Shown: positions 24,001 to 31,050 of the stretch, in pieces | How the letters are laid out: each line of letters starts with the position of its first letter | Numbering within the stretch: position 1 is the first letter of the stretch | Assembly (NCBI GenBank): GCA_036362985.1 | Contig: JAYGXS010000003.1 | Location: 44,666,336-44,730,335 of the forward strand | Length of the DNA: 64,000 bases | DNA from: Ligula intestinalis | Lineage: Eukaryota; Platyhelminthes; Cestoda; Diphyllobothriidea; Diphyllobothriidae | Reading direction: 5' to 3' | Notes under the pieces: generated by a model | Told to the model about the DNA's origin: nothing | The model's database searches: none | Seen by the model: only the letters and a program-made list of their open reading frames with translations | Made by a program: the position numbers and the translations under genes

Positions 24001-26834
24001 ACGCCAGTCCGGATGTAGCTGCGAAGGGCTTCATATACCGGCGCGAGATCGAAATATCAATTGACTTAGTTCTCGGTCATACTAGGAGCAAGACGGGCCA
24101 AGAATTAACTGAAGCCCAAGCCTCCAGTGAGAACGCAGTCAACCGACATATTGACCTAGCCCCGGCCTACAGATACCTACAGTGTCAGCTCCGAACTGGT
24201 GTTTCTTATGTTTAATCGGTCTCTGAACACTAGAACTGCCGCCGGTTTTATTGCCGCTCTTATCGCTGAAAATGGGCTCCAGTAAGAGTTAGACAGTTCA
24301 GATGAATGTAGAAAGGAAACTGGCGATCGAAAAACCCCGTCCTTTCTTCTAATATCGTAAGTGTCAGTTCGACCGTCACAAGCGATGACGCCCATCGCGT
24401 GCCCAACTGGTTTGACGCAGAACTTGCAAGTGAGTAGTGAGGCAGACACTGTACCCACAACCAAGTCTGGGTGTATTGTTATTGTCCTACCCTTGGAGCA
24501 AATTTTGTGAGGAAATAGAAAGTATGGTAGATACTGTAAGAAACTATCTCGCTATAAACTACTGCCACCTCAAGCGTGGAGAATCACGACACAAGTAGGT
24601 GGGAAGCGAAGGTGGGCTTCACAGCAAAGATAACAGATAGTCTCTGCAATCTCACATTGCAGAAAAACAACGGCCAGTACCAGTAGAACTCACGCGTTCA
24701 CTTTCCGTCAGCTCGAACCAGGTGGAGCCGACGGCTTCTATAATCCTGTCCAACAAATGGGCCGAGGTACGGTTCCCTGTCCGAGAGATGCAGAAAAACT
24801 GGGCCGCAGGCAACTCCGTAGCCAGATAGGATTGCAGGCTGGTTGAAACGATCTCGACACAGTTGCGCATCTCTTCCGTGGCGTCGAACAGGAGCCAGTT
24901 GCAGGGCACGCCGATGGGACAAAAGCGTCCACTGGCGACGTGATGGTGGGGGAAAAGACGGAGAACCCGACGAGCGTTGGTAGTGTTTGTTGCGAGGAAC
25001 CAAGCGTTGGCTTCGGTCTTGGTGAGCAAATCAGTGAGTGTGCTAGTGAGCGCTTGGTCATCCATGTCCACAATATTGATAACAAAACGTGCGGGTATTT
25101 GGACCAGAAGAGAGTCCTGAAAGCTGTATCTGATGTCTGAGTGGTTCGGTAGAGTGGCCACGAAAAATAAACAAGAGCGAAAACGGTAATCAAGGACATT
25201 GCCATGTAAATAACACGGAGAAAAGCGCGTTATTTTGAGAAAGAAGGCTCAGATATACATGGTTTGAAGGTTCCCGAAATTTGCAAAGGATCCCGAAAGG
25301 ATGTTTGCTAAAAGATTTTCGGCTTACTATGATGGGCGTAGTTAAATATGGTAAACAAAGCAAGCGAAACGGGCATAAAATACGCTGGTGAGGTAAGCAC
25401 CGCACTGGCCAGCGATATTTCCCGAATTTAAGACAGACAAGTGAACGTAAGTCTTGTTTCGGAGCTCCAAGTCTAGAGCTAACGCAGGCAGTTGCACGCC
25501 CAGTTTTATTCTATTATTTGACCACATTTATGAACAGTACTTTGAGGCGATTGGAAATACTTCTGCTTCTGGCCGATAACAAGTGTTTGCATGTTTCCCC
25601 TGGTTTAATGTATCCGTGCAATGTCACTTGATCAACGGCTTCTGGGTCAGGTTGCAGGCCCGTCCGTCTGGGCTTGGAGTAGAACTGGCAAACAACGGAA
25701 AACAGGCGTTACATGTTCATTCCATCCGCCATTTGTGTTGTAGTTAGTACTTTTCAATTAGCCTTTTTTAATGTTCAATGTTAGTTTACATTTATTTGTG
25801 TTCATACACCACACGATTCTAAGGCGAAAGTTTATTAAGGTTTGAATCCTGCGCCGGCCATCGATTCCTTCTGAGTTAAAGACGGAAAGGGCGTTTGAGT
25901 CTCACCTTTAGAATTTCCAGTCTAGAGCCACTGTAGATAGTTGTACATCCAGTTGTGTCCTACTATTTGGCTGAATTTATCAACAGTATCCCCGGATCGT
26001 TGCAAAGGCTCCTGATTTCAGCCAGTAGCATGTGTATGCGTTGCTCAATTTGCTGAACTAGCCCACGGTGCGTGGGTCTCTGCCCAGGTGGGAAAGGGAA
26101 ACAGAGTGAGATAGATGTAGCGCAAGTCTATTCTGTGCAAGTCCCTACCCCTGTGCCACCCTGCTGTGGAGCACGTGATGGACCTCGTCGAAACAGAGGT
26201 TTTAACTTTCGGCTCAATTGGTATAGTGTATCAGTACAATGCTACTTAACCAACGGCTTCAGGGTCAGGTCGCATGTCTACTACCCCGGGGCTGGGATAT
26301 GACTGGCAAATGATGGTAAACACAAATTAAATAGCAATTTTATTCGCTGTTTTCGTTGTTGGTAAAACCTTTCCATCAACCTTTTTTACATTTTCCATCT
26401 CAGCTTACATTTATTTGTTCCATGCACCACTTGATTCTGTGGTGAAAGTATAAAAAACTTTGAATGTTATGTCAGTGCAACGGCCGAATGTTTTACCCCG
26501 TACACCGCCTTACCAATGAGATCATCTATGAAAACAATACTCTCGTGGACGGCACCTAACAAAAGATGTGAGAACTCCGCCATAGCAGCCGTAATGGCGG
26601 AATCAGAGTTGCGCACCGACGGCACGTTGACAGAGATGGCCCCACCATCTCCTTCAGGTCCGGATACCGTTGTCGGAAACTCCAGGGGACTGCAGACAAA
26701 CTTTGTGGTGCTCATCACACCTGCGTCTAGATTCATGCTCAGTTCTCCCAGAGCGCAGGTGGTGAAGATGGTTAAACCCAGAGGTAGTACCACGTCGGGT
26801 CTATGCGCAGCGCTTGCATTCGTGTCCTGACAAA
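1..26834 (-). CDS. Ionotropic glutamate receptor, non-NMDA (kainate/AMPA-like), 11 exons, incomplete at both ends
   Basis: The gene encodes a glutamate-gated cation channel subunit of the plasma membrane. Exons, in transcript order: 26514-26834, 24694-25136, 17842-17970, 15838-15936, 15184-15363, 10127-10287, 7889-8070, 6420-6595, 6179-6281, 2776-3052 and 1-88. All ten junctions keep phase and have GT-AG ends. About 719 residues are visible: amino-terminal domain (about 1-300), S1 (about 320-440), M1 (445-465), pore loop with Q at the Q/R site (AMQLG), M3 with MFSANLSAF in place of the usual SYTANLAAF, and S2 (from about 550). The S1 arginine (PMSITSDR) and S2 glutamate (FMETP) that hold glutamate in the family are present, which argues against a glycine-binding NMDA subunit. 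The S2 GST position reads GTP. M4 and the cytoplasmic tail lie beyond position 1, and the signal-peptide exon was not found. Introns hold many repeats, including a Penelope-like element. The family assignment is firm; the subtype is inferred. Confidence 0.93.
555..925 (+). repeat. Dispersed repeat family 1 (SINE-like), copy a
   Basis: Contains the family end 'caccgtctctgcgccacact' ... 'tggacctcgtcgat' and the upstream 'gtggcttgaaaggttgccag'. Copies share the order: CGTGGCTTGGAAGG, AAGCTGCAATGG, then GCGCAAGTCACCGTC...CTGTGGAGCAC...TGGACCTCGTCG. Confidence 0.7.
1370..1545 (+). repeat. Degenerate CCTAACC-type block
   Basis: Irregular units such as 'aaccctgacc', 'aaacctaaatcc', 'cagcctaacataaacccc' suggest a diverged array of CCCTAA-like units. 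No coding signal. Confidence 0.45.
2150..2560 (+). repeat. Dispersed repeat family 1, copy b
   Basis: Has 'ccgtggcttggaaggctacc', 'gtcaagctgcaatgggtcct', 'ggtagatgcgggacaagt' and 'cacacgcaagtcatcgtccc'; nearly full length and collinear with the copy at 52.8 kb. Confidence 0.7.
2776..3052 (-). CDS. iGluR exon: S2 with agonist-binding glutamate
   Basis: This is a 277-nt exon, phase 1 in, 2 out (TCTGC|GTACGT), acceptor ttttttgacag. It contains WMVFMETPLVQYY, whose glutamate matches the invariant S2 glutamate of AMPA/kainate receptors, then KYCNLEIVG and the S2 helix PLKDALDSA. The cysteine of KYCNL can pair with the one in the next exon, as in the family. Confidence 0.95.
3240..4190. repeat. 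AT-rich repeat, same family
   Basis: Contains 'gtgaaatgtccattt' (about 3616) shared with 30.05 kb, and 'ttttgcaagtggtcagacagaaac' type sequence near 4042 shared with 55.75 kb ('ttttgcaggtggtcagaaag'). It lies in the iGluR intron between S2 exons; nothing coding is seen. Confidence 0.5.
5057..5323. mobile_element. Inverted pair of tRNA-like elements with GTTGACCC ends
   Basis: Left arm 'tttgagttgacccactagtg' and right arm 'ttcacaattgggtcaactca' are inverted copies over about 40 bp. On the minus strand the left half has a pol III A box-like TAGCTCAAGTGG and a B box-like GGTTCAAATCC; the right half repeats GTTCAAATCC on the plus strand. It resembles a tRNA-derived SINE in head-to-head duplicate. 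Confidence 0.7.
6179..6281 (-). CDS. iGluR exon: S2 first part
   Basis: This is a 103-nt exon, phase 0 in, 1 out, separated from the M3 exon by a 138-bp intron. It reads FTVQKGTPGETYFSRL and then EQALFQQWKQL. The position of the glutamate-contacting G-S-T motif is G-T-P. Acceptor ccctcccag, donor AAGG|GTAACT. Confidence 0.92.
6420..6595 (-). CDS. iGluR exon: M3 gate helix
   Basis: This is a 176-nt exon, phase 1 in, 0 out (ATCAAG|GTGATT). It starts QNLNPRAPSTRI, the end of the pore loop, then the M3 helix ending MLAMFSANLSAFLTV. The canonical gate signature SYTANLAAF is changed at four positions, including the tyrosine (to phenylalanine). S2 begins at the exon end (QGTDIK). Confidence 0.96.
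7001..7092. mobile_element. MITE-like element, TIR GGCCTTGCG...TTCCAGG
   Basis: A 92-bp palindrome with ~31-bp arms: left 'accttgcgttaaattccagg', right the inverse of 'cctggaatatgtcgcaaggc'. The core contains 'ccctaaccataact'. Confidence 0.65.
7215..7595 (+). repeat. Dispersed repeat family 3, copy a
   Basis: 'tcgactgtcaacctccccaa', 'ggacctgaagaccgcagtg' and 'ttttccctattaattt' are shared with copies at 17.1, 21.6 and 33.0 kb, always on the plus strand (antisense to the genes). Length 350-520 bp; function unknown. Confidence 0.7.
7889..8070 (-). CDS. iGluR exon: transmembrane M1 and pore loop
   Basis: This is a 182-nt exon, phase 2 in, 1 out. M1 is WVWLASLVSVIVVGCMLALL followed by DRLSPYSF, the conserved end of M1. 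The re-entrant loop FNLQEALWLVIGSAMQLG has glutamine at the Q/R editing site, so the unedited genomic codon predicts a calcium-permeable pore by family rule. Acceptor gcttttag, donor CTGG|GTCAGT. Confidence 0.96.
8488..8617. mobile_element. 130-bp element with GTTGACCCAATTGTG inverted ends
   Basis: Arms 'tttagtcgacccaattgtga' and the inverse of 'cacaattgggtcaactaaa' agree over about 42 bp with few mismatches. The centre 'aaaggccactctattatgcg' and GGTTCGTATCC match the tRNA-like body of the 5.1 kb element (minus strand), so it is a shortened member. Confidence 0.7.
9505..9668. mobile_element. MITE-like element, same TIR family (diverged)
   Basis: Left end 'gtgactttgcgttgaattcc', right end 'ggcatttagcacgaggctgc'; the core is a degenerate GGTTAAGG-type repeat. 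The inverted ends are weaker than in the 7.0 kb copy. Confidence 0.45.
10127..10287 (-). CDS. iGluR exon: end of S1 with agonist-binding arginine
   Basis: This is a 161-nt exon, phase 0 in and 2 out (TCGAA|GTGAGT). It reads RADIALVPMSITSDRAKVVD and continues DFTFPYFDVVGLIMVQRD. The arginine of SITSDR matches the invariant alpha-carboxylate binding residue; the threonine two after the proline is a serine here. The acceptor tccgcttcag is preceded by a CAT-rich stretch on the sense strand. Confidence 0.96.
11095..12145. repeat. AT-rich ~1 kb palindromic (foldback) element
   Basis: 11095-11335 on plus and 11905-12145 on minus match nearly throughout: for example 'acattaagaagggttg' and 'cagcctaa..aagac' occur in both, and AT-rich arms continue toward the centre near 11630. 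It lies next to the Penelope-like element in the same iGluR intron. No protein frame is recognised. Confidence 0.75.
12180..14690 (-). mobile_element. Penelope-like element with inverted flanks
   Basis: The coding core runs on the minus strand (reverse transcriptase, then GIY-YIG). The segment 14250-14690, read on the plus strand, is a diverged copy of the element's own 3' end (last GIY-YIG codons plus 3' UTR). That 3' end lies at about 12180-12600 on the minus strand. Shared stretches include the coding end ...NLQLPW-stop, 'ttcaattaccctggtaaat' and 'gaataaattctgctattt'. The element therefore has about 430-bp inverted arms. It sits in the iGluR intron between the two S1 exons. Confidence 0.85.
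12478..14253 (-). pseudogene. Penelope-like reverse transcriptase / GIY-YIG protein, decayed
   Basis: The polyprotein is broken into several frames. 13915-14253 carries the N-terminal block with KPDKVYGVVIVNR. After a frameshift, 13478-13918 has LYGLPKTHKKG, RPILSMTNSP and the motif A core VSLDVESLFTNVPLDE. An in-frame TGA then interrupts, and 12893-13440 continues with SIGSPLGPTFAD, the catalytic YVDDIFA and LSFLDVLLF. After another shift, 12525-12782 has the GIY-YIG part (CICGCKYIGRTQRQL). A premature TAG there replaces the residue after RYM seen in the inverted copy. Catalytic motifs are recognisable, but the copy cannot make one intact protein. Confidence 0.9.
15184..15363 (-). CDS. iGluR exon: ligand-binding lobe S1
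   Basis: This is a 180-nt, phase 0/0 exon. It carries the family hallmarks EPPFVLYENGTYVGFLVELL, then LAERLNFSY and ELPNGTWTGVIAEL. Acceptor is acattgtag; the donor is GCGG|GTGTGT. Homology to iGluR S1 is unmistakable. Confidence 0.96.
15475..15810 (+). repeat. Polypurine tract (polypyrimidine on the sense strand)
   Basis: Nearly all of the 474-bp iGluR intron 15364-15837 is GA-rich on plus, with units like 'agaagga', 'gaggaag' and 'gaaga'. It is not a simple period. Confidence 0.8.
15838..15936 (-). CDS. iGluR exon: linker and start of S1
   Basis: This 99-nt, phase 0/0 exon has acceptor cctttcctctag and donor GAG|GTGTGT. It reads from LALYAFPSGKMSVIGNL to RRIRVTIFE. The last part is the beta strand that opens the ligand-binding S1 lobe in the family (R-V-T-x-x-E-E-P-P-F) and joins directly to the next exon, EPPFVLYENG. 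Confidence 0.9.
16480..16650 (+). repeat. Dispersed repeat family 2, partial
   Basis: 'cagcaatgcagggttctgcg' followed by 'cacaataaat' and 'gacctgataattgtagtg' match 20010-20110. The AATAAA near the end is constant in the family. Confidence 0.6.
16650..16830 (-). repeat. Dispersed repeat family 1 end, minus orientation
   Basis: 'gagttccaccgtgtgctcta' and 'cagggtgggcgcagagccgg' are the inverse of the family-1 end. In the iGluR intron 15937-17841. Confidence 0.6.
17085..17610 (+). repeat. Dispersed repeat family 3, copy b
   Basis: Carries 'tgtgcagaatacagtgttcc', 'aactggatctgaagattaca' and 'ttctccctattaactt'. It includes a 161-codon open frame (17193-17678) and a C13 tract at 17321-17333; neither is conserved in the other copies, so the frame is probably chance. 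Confidence 0.7.
17842..17970 (-). CDS. iGluR exon: end of amino-terminal domain
   Basis: This 129-nt exon, phase 0 at both ends, lies between acceptor tttacttgcgtag and donor CAA|GTGAGT. Its 43 residues begin LPARKGIITEIDFAG, in the place where iGluR amino-terminal domains carry the 'GxxGxxxFD' strand. It is flanked by a 6.7 kb intron upstream and a 1.9 kb intron downstream. Confidence 0.78.
19560..20225 (+). repeat. Dispersed repeat family 2, long copy
   Basis: Shares with 53320-54040: 'cccaaagtcatgcgtcgtc', 'attcgcacacacacgtgcgc', 'gcgtagt..catcagtcctggcttcgctagtggccac' type segments, and ends 'cagcaatgcagggtgctgtg' with AATAAA. No open frame of note. Confidence 0.65.
20925..21100. mobile_element. 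MITE-like element, same TIR family
   Basis: Left 'gggctttgcgctaacctcca' and right 'gaaggtaagcgaaaggccac' are inverted over about 30 bp. The core reads 'gttaaggctagggctac' and further GGATTAAGG-like units. Confidence 0.6.
21595..21945 (+). repeat. Dispersed repeat family 3, copy c
   Basis: 'tctgtacagaatatactttt', 'tctcctaaagaactgggtct' match copy b. iGluR intron 17971-24693. Confidence 0.65.
22275..22420 (+). repeat. Degenerate GGTTAGG-type block
   Basis: 'gggttggggttagcgttaag', 'ggctaggttgtaggctagga', 'agggtttaggttgagggttc'. Diverged array on the G-rich strand, in the iGluR intron 17971-24693. Confidence 0.5.
22430..23790. other. Intron stretch, no gene seen
   Basis: Part of the 6.7 kb iGluR intron. 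A tRNA-like B box (GGTTCGAGCTT, minus strand, about 22750) marks a probable SINE remnant near 22740-22830; the remaining AT-rich sequence shows nothing recognisable. Confidence 0.5.
23795..24340. repeat. Inverted pair of an unclassified repeat
   Basis: On minus 23800-23990, 'gactccagtaagagttcgga' and 'agctcagatgaat' match plus 24280-24310 'gctccagtaagagttagaca' 'gttcagatgaat'. A related repeat pair is at 28.75-29.46 kb. Confidence 0.5.
24694..25136 (-). CDS. iGluR exon: amino-terminal domain, central part
   Basis: This is a 443-nt exon, phase 1 in and phase 0 out, with acceptor ccgaaccactcag and donor CGC|GTGAGT. It codes for about 148 residues, from IRYSFQDSLLVQIPA to WFELTESER, with a CPIGVPC cysteine pair. 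The open frame and good splice sites support it; the amino-terminal domain role comes from its position upstream of S1. Confidence 0.8.
25425..25865 (+). repeat. Tandem duplication in iGluR intron, unit 1
   Basis: 'caagtctagagctaacgcag', 'atcaacggcttctgggtcag' and 'tttacatttatttgtgttca' recur in order in 25915-26462. The two units lie side by side between the first two visible exons. Confidence 0.75.
25915..26462 (+). repeat. Tandem duplication in iGluR intron, unit 2 with insertion
   Basis: Collinear with unit 1 ('ccagtctagagccactgtag', 'accaacggcttcagggtcag', 'cttacatttatttgttccat'). It is interrupted at about 26055-26205 by a dispersed family-1 end ('accctgctgtggagcacgtg'), so the insertion came after the duplication. 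Confidence 0.75.
26514..26834 (-). CDS. iGluR exon: amino-terminal domain, first visible exon
   Basis: The acceptor is ctctcgcgcag and the donor is ATTG|GTAAGG; phase 1 in, phase 1 out. It codes for about 106 residues, starting VCQDTNASA and ending IVFIDDLI, resembling the start of an iGluR amino-terminal (LIVBP-like) domain. The upstream exon with start codon and signal peptide must end in phase 1 and was not located. The domain call rests mainly on phase-perfect linkage to the clear ligand-binding exons, because this part of the family is poorly conserved. Confidence 0.75.
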
Positions 26835-27099
26835 CTGCGCGAGAGAACAAGAGGAAGTGGGTTAGGTCACGCGAGCAAATACATTGGACAACGCATTTAA
26901 ATCACAGTTTAAAGGGAGGGAATAAAAAGGCACTAAGGGAACCGTGTCCTTAATTACTGCGATCTGGCAGATGGTGAGACGCCAATGTACTTTGGTTCGA
27001 GGTTGTGGATATGACCCATCTGCTAGACCCCAGTGGTAGACCGTCTGTGCCATAGGCATGTGTGAGTGCATCTTGTTTTTTCTAAGTATTCTAAACGAG

Positions 27100-27320
27100 C
27101 CGTGTGGTAGATGCGCTGGACCAAGAGGGGGTCCAGATCAGGGCATGGCAGGCATTATTCGGGTTGCGTTTCCATAAAAAATGCTGAGCATGGGCGGGAG
27201 ACATTGGTGGCATGCGTAGGTGCCGACTCAGGCACCAGCCAACCATTGCCCTTATGAAACTCCTACTCCGTGGCATCTAAGGTAGGCATGGCGTCTCCCG
27301 CCACCTGTGCTTGATGCCAC
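27100..27320 (+). repeat. Dispersed repeat, partner of 46.6 kb copy
   Basis: 'ggtagatgcgctggaccaag', 'agatcagggcatggcaggca' and 'gccgactcaggcaccagcca' align with the 46.6 kb copy in the same orientation. It lies just upstream (sense) of the first visible iGluR exon. Confidence 0.6.
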
Positions 27321-27599
27321 TTCCATGTTTCGTGCGTCTGCCTTAAAACCGGGCTCGGTTGGGTGAGGGCATAGATAGTGCAGTATATGTAACCCAATTC
27401 TACCATCATTTTAAAAACGAATGCACACCAGGAGTATGATTGACTAAATGAAGACCAATAAGCTCAAAACCGTTCAGTATCAATCTACCCAGAAATGTAT
27501 CGTCTCCTCTTCTGCCGATTGCGAGACACTGAAGCCGAACGGCAGTTGCATCTGCGCTTAGGATTTCCAAGCTATTTACTGTCTATTTTCCATAGCTTT

Positions 27600-27870
27600 A
27601 TTTACGCACATATAGGCACCATAAAATGTTTAAAGGATGTGAACCATGTTGCATAACTCGTAAGCAGCGTCAACAAACGGTGAGATACCATGCTATATGA
27701 AAGGCTGTTACGGGTTCCTAGAGATCTTTTACTTAAAAACCGTGCAAAACCGAAAGCAACCTTTCTGCGAGCGTAAAAACTGTGATGCTTATTCAACTTT
27801 ATACCATCGAAGAACAAGAAACAATATTTTGTGCACATTTTTATAGAATATCTTTGAAAGGCACCAGAAA
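27600..27870 (+). repeat. AT-rich repeat, shared with 39.46-39.60 kb
   Basis: 'aggatgtgaaccatgttgca' and 'gagataccatgctatatgaa' correspond to 'tggatgtgaacgatgttgta' and 'aagataccatgctagttgaa' at 39490-39560. Confidence 0.55.
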
Positions 27871-28749
27871 CAAATAGAAAAAGTGTACTCTTCAAGCAGC
27901 CATTTGTTTACCGACCGGAAGGAGGATCAAACGAAGGTTAAAGTGAAATATTTTAGCATTATGCTGCAAGGACATTTGGATAACAACCCCACCCTTCTGA
28001 TTGAAAACTCAGTTCAAAATGTCAGTTCAACTTTCACGAGACATGCCAGTTTCTGTGCACCTAATGCGCATTATCATTTTTTTACCAGCGGTGTTTATTC
28101 AGCACACGCACTTGCTCTGCGCTTTGGAGACGTGCATATACGTACACCATTTTCATGATTATCAGTTGCAGCTTCTATGAAAACCGCTTGAGCGGGGTCA
28201 TTTGTATTATATTCGCTCAATAGCACAACTATTTTTGGTTGCTCATAATAGTATGCGACAGAAAATAGAACAATGACAGCAGCTGGAACTGTGGAGGGAA
28301 GATAAAATGAAGTATTTGGATATGACATTAGTCGGAGGAACTCTTGACCATCGATGGATAATAGAAGACTTGGAACAGCGGGTGCTTATCGGTGGATTCA
28401 GGTCAGCGACCGTTCAACGGAAATGACGGTGCCAGCGTGCAGGAGGCGATTGAGATGCGACATTGTAGTCGGTTTACGTTGTCTGCCATTTTGTAACGTA
28501 AAGGCACAATTCGAACATCTGTTCGTGCTGTGGGAAGGGCTTTGTGCAACTACGCTAAGAAGATCCCTGAGAGTGCTGCGCTTAAATTAAAGCCACAAAC
28601 GAGCTTACTCGAACTGGCCTGTCGTGCAGTGTATGTAACATGCTTCTCAGTAGGACGAAGCCATTTAGGTCGACGGGTCAGGTTTCCGGCTGAGAAGGAT
28701 TGTCAGTGCCGTTCAAGCTTGGAAGCCTGATGGCGACAGGTGATGCGGG

Positions 28750-29465
28750 TCGATTGATGCAAAACATTTTCATGACTAAGAGCGAAGACTGTTCGAGCAT
28801 CGGAACAGTCGGTCTACTATTCTGAGCTTTTGAACTCGTACAGGTATTAATTGTCACAAATAGCAGCAGTAGTAGCAGCAAAAAAGCGACAATTATAGCC
28901 GATAAAAGCCAACTATTTATCAAAGACGCCAGCGTGGTGGTGACTGCACGGGGCTCTGTACGCCGGGGACAAATCGGGAAATCGATGAATTGGGTTGCCA
29001 TCCGTTTCCGGCGTGGCGGATTAGTTTGGGGAGTGGAAATATAAACTCAGGATCCATTGTATAGGTGGGAGCAGCGGCTTACAATAGTTCGTTGCCCCGT
29101 GGTACAGCCAGTTGATGTTCATACATGCACGATGCGAGCATGCACTCGGTTTTACCTGTGTAACTACAAGCACAATTTAGGCATGGGATGCATGAGATCA
29201 ATTTCACAGTCCTCGAAGAAATCACCCATTCTGGAAACAAGATGACCAAGAATTGATTAATGCCTGGCCCACGTATGTGAATGGAAGCCATTGATGTATC
29301 GATTTAGCGCCGTTGTATTGCGTTCTCGCAGTCACCTCCACAATTGCGTCATTGATAGCCAATTTGCTTTCATCACCTGTAAGTATAGCCCTTTTGGTGC
29401 TGCTGCCGCTACCTCTGTGGATGAACTCTAGCGCGCGTTCGAAAGCTCACAATAATAGATGAACT
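28750..29465. repeat. Inverted pair of an unclassified repeat
   Basis: Minus 28800-28955 (starting 'gcagtcaccaccacgctggc') and plus 29328-29460 ('gcagtcacctccacaattgc') are inverted copies ('caaaagctcagaatagtaga' versus 'gaaagctcacaataatagat'). The minus frame 28678-29001 with a leucine-rich stretch lies in it and is therefore most likely not a gene. Confidence 0.6.
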
Positions 29466-29715
29466 GCTTTAAGGCTCGACCAGTCTTATCTCTTCCTCGT
29501 GCGAATACCTGTAACGCGAACCTCCGTATCCACTCGAAAACACCTTCGCACTTATCCCGCCTTTATTAGCCCAATCACAATCGTGAACACTACGTTTAAT
29601 CAGAAACACGTTAAGACGTTCGTCACTGTTATTCACTGGCTAGTACAATACGTTGGTTGTCTCATTAAATGTTAATCTAACTTAGGAAATATTTCTTCCC
29701 CTTAGAAAGGATTAA

Positions 29716-29737
29716 CTGACTGACTGACTGACTGCCG
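29716..29737 (+). repeat. (GACT)n microsatellite
   Basis: Five units of 'ctga' at 29716-29736. Confidence 0.9.
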
Positions 29738-29829
29738 CGAATCATAATACAACACTGTTTGAGTCAAGCCAGGATGTCGATTGAGTATTAGCTCCTTTCC
29801 CACCGGTTACATAGAATACACTCGGAATA

Positions 29830-31050
29830 AGTGACTCATTATGCAATAGAAGGCTTCTTGTTTATTTTTAATATCATTTTAAATTCAGTTTTATCATAAA
29901 GAAAGAACACACAAAACTATATCTTCTTGTACTTATTTGGTAGAAAGAAACTACTTCTTCGAATTGTAGACTCATAGAAAGGATATATTTTAGTTATAAC
30001 AGTTTCTAATTATGATATTATTAAGGTCGTGAGGAGACTTTTGAGGACGCGAAATGTCCATTCGTAAGGCATCGCATCTGTCCACTTACTACGTCTACGT
30101 GTAAAGTAAACAACATGGTCTACATCCACTGCTCAGAATTATGAACTTTAAAAACGTCTTCTAAATAACACAGAAAACATGTGATTTTCTTTGTATCGAA
30201 AGTATACAGCATTGAGATTTGAGACTCTAAGAAAAAATACAGTTAAAGATTTGGGAATTGGGAGAATCAATCCTTGGGAAATTTAATAAACGTTTTCCTT
30301 TAAAAGCCGAAGAATACCTTTCTGCAAGTATAAAATACTCACAAAACTTAACTCTCTACTCAATGAGTACAAAAGGATAATTGTATAAAAGGTTTATTTA
30401 AAGCGAAATATGTCCTTTCTTTAAGCCTAAGGTTTGAAAAAGGTGTAATTTAACACCACATACGCGCATGCAAATGCTTTTTTTTGTGAAATTTTTCTTC
30501 AAAATATATTCACACACATAAGGGCAACAACAATTCACCGTAAAATTCCTTTTAACTAAGTGGTAATATTTTACCTAGCGTGTTTACGGCAGGCGGCCAT
30601 AAGGAAATTCATTGAAAAGCCGGCATCCTATCGTGACTGAAATAAAGTGGAATTATGCTGTGTGGCGGTAGTTAGTACAATCCTACCTAAAAATTTCTTC
30701 GAATTGAAAATACATTCCAGAATTTCGGTTAACATTGCATGCGATAGCTCACTTGTTCGGTGTGGAGAGCATCAGTTTAAACTTTGTGATATGAATGCAA
30801 TATTTTTTCCTACCAGCTTCTTCGATTTCACAGCATAGGCTGACCACTCTTCAAAATCACGTGAAATATTAGGTTTTCAGAATCTAACAATTATGTTCAC
30901 ATTAGGATAAACATAGAAGAAGGTCTTAAGTGCGAAACTTGTGTCATAGGGTCTATTTAATGTTTCCTATATGCACTGCTTTCCATAAAATTTATTTAAA
31001 AGTCTTTGCAATTGCGGAAAAACAAGGAAATAATGGCAAAAAATTACAAT
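29830..31050 (+). repeat. AT-rich repeat, same family as 11.1-12.1 kb
   Basis: 30540-30640 ('cattgaaaagccggcatcct') matches 11980-12015 ('cattaaaaaaccggcattct'), and 30040-30060 ('gcgaaatgtccatt') matches 3617-3632. No coding potential; this stretch fills part of the gap between the two genes. Confidence 0.6.

Noticed and set aside
28678..29001. Leucine-rich frame as the signal-peptide exon of the glutamate receptor
   Set aside because: It lies within an inverted repeat pair, has no donor of the needed phase, and similar frames occur in another repeat at 23.8 kb.
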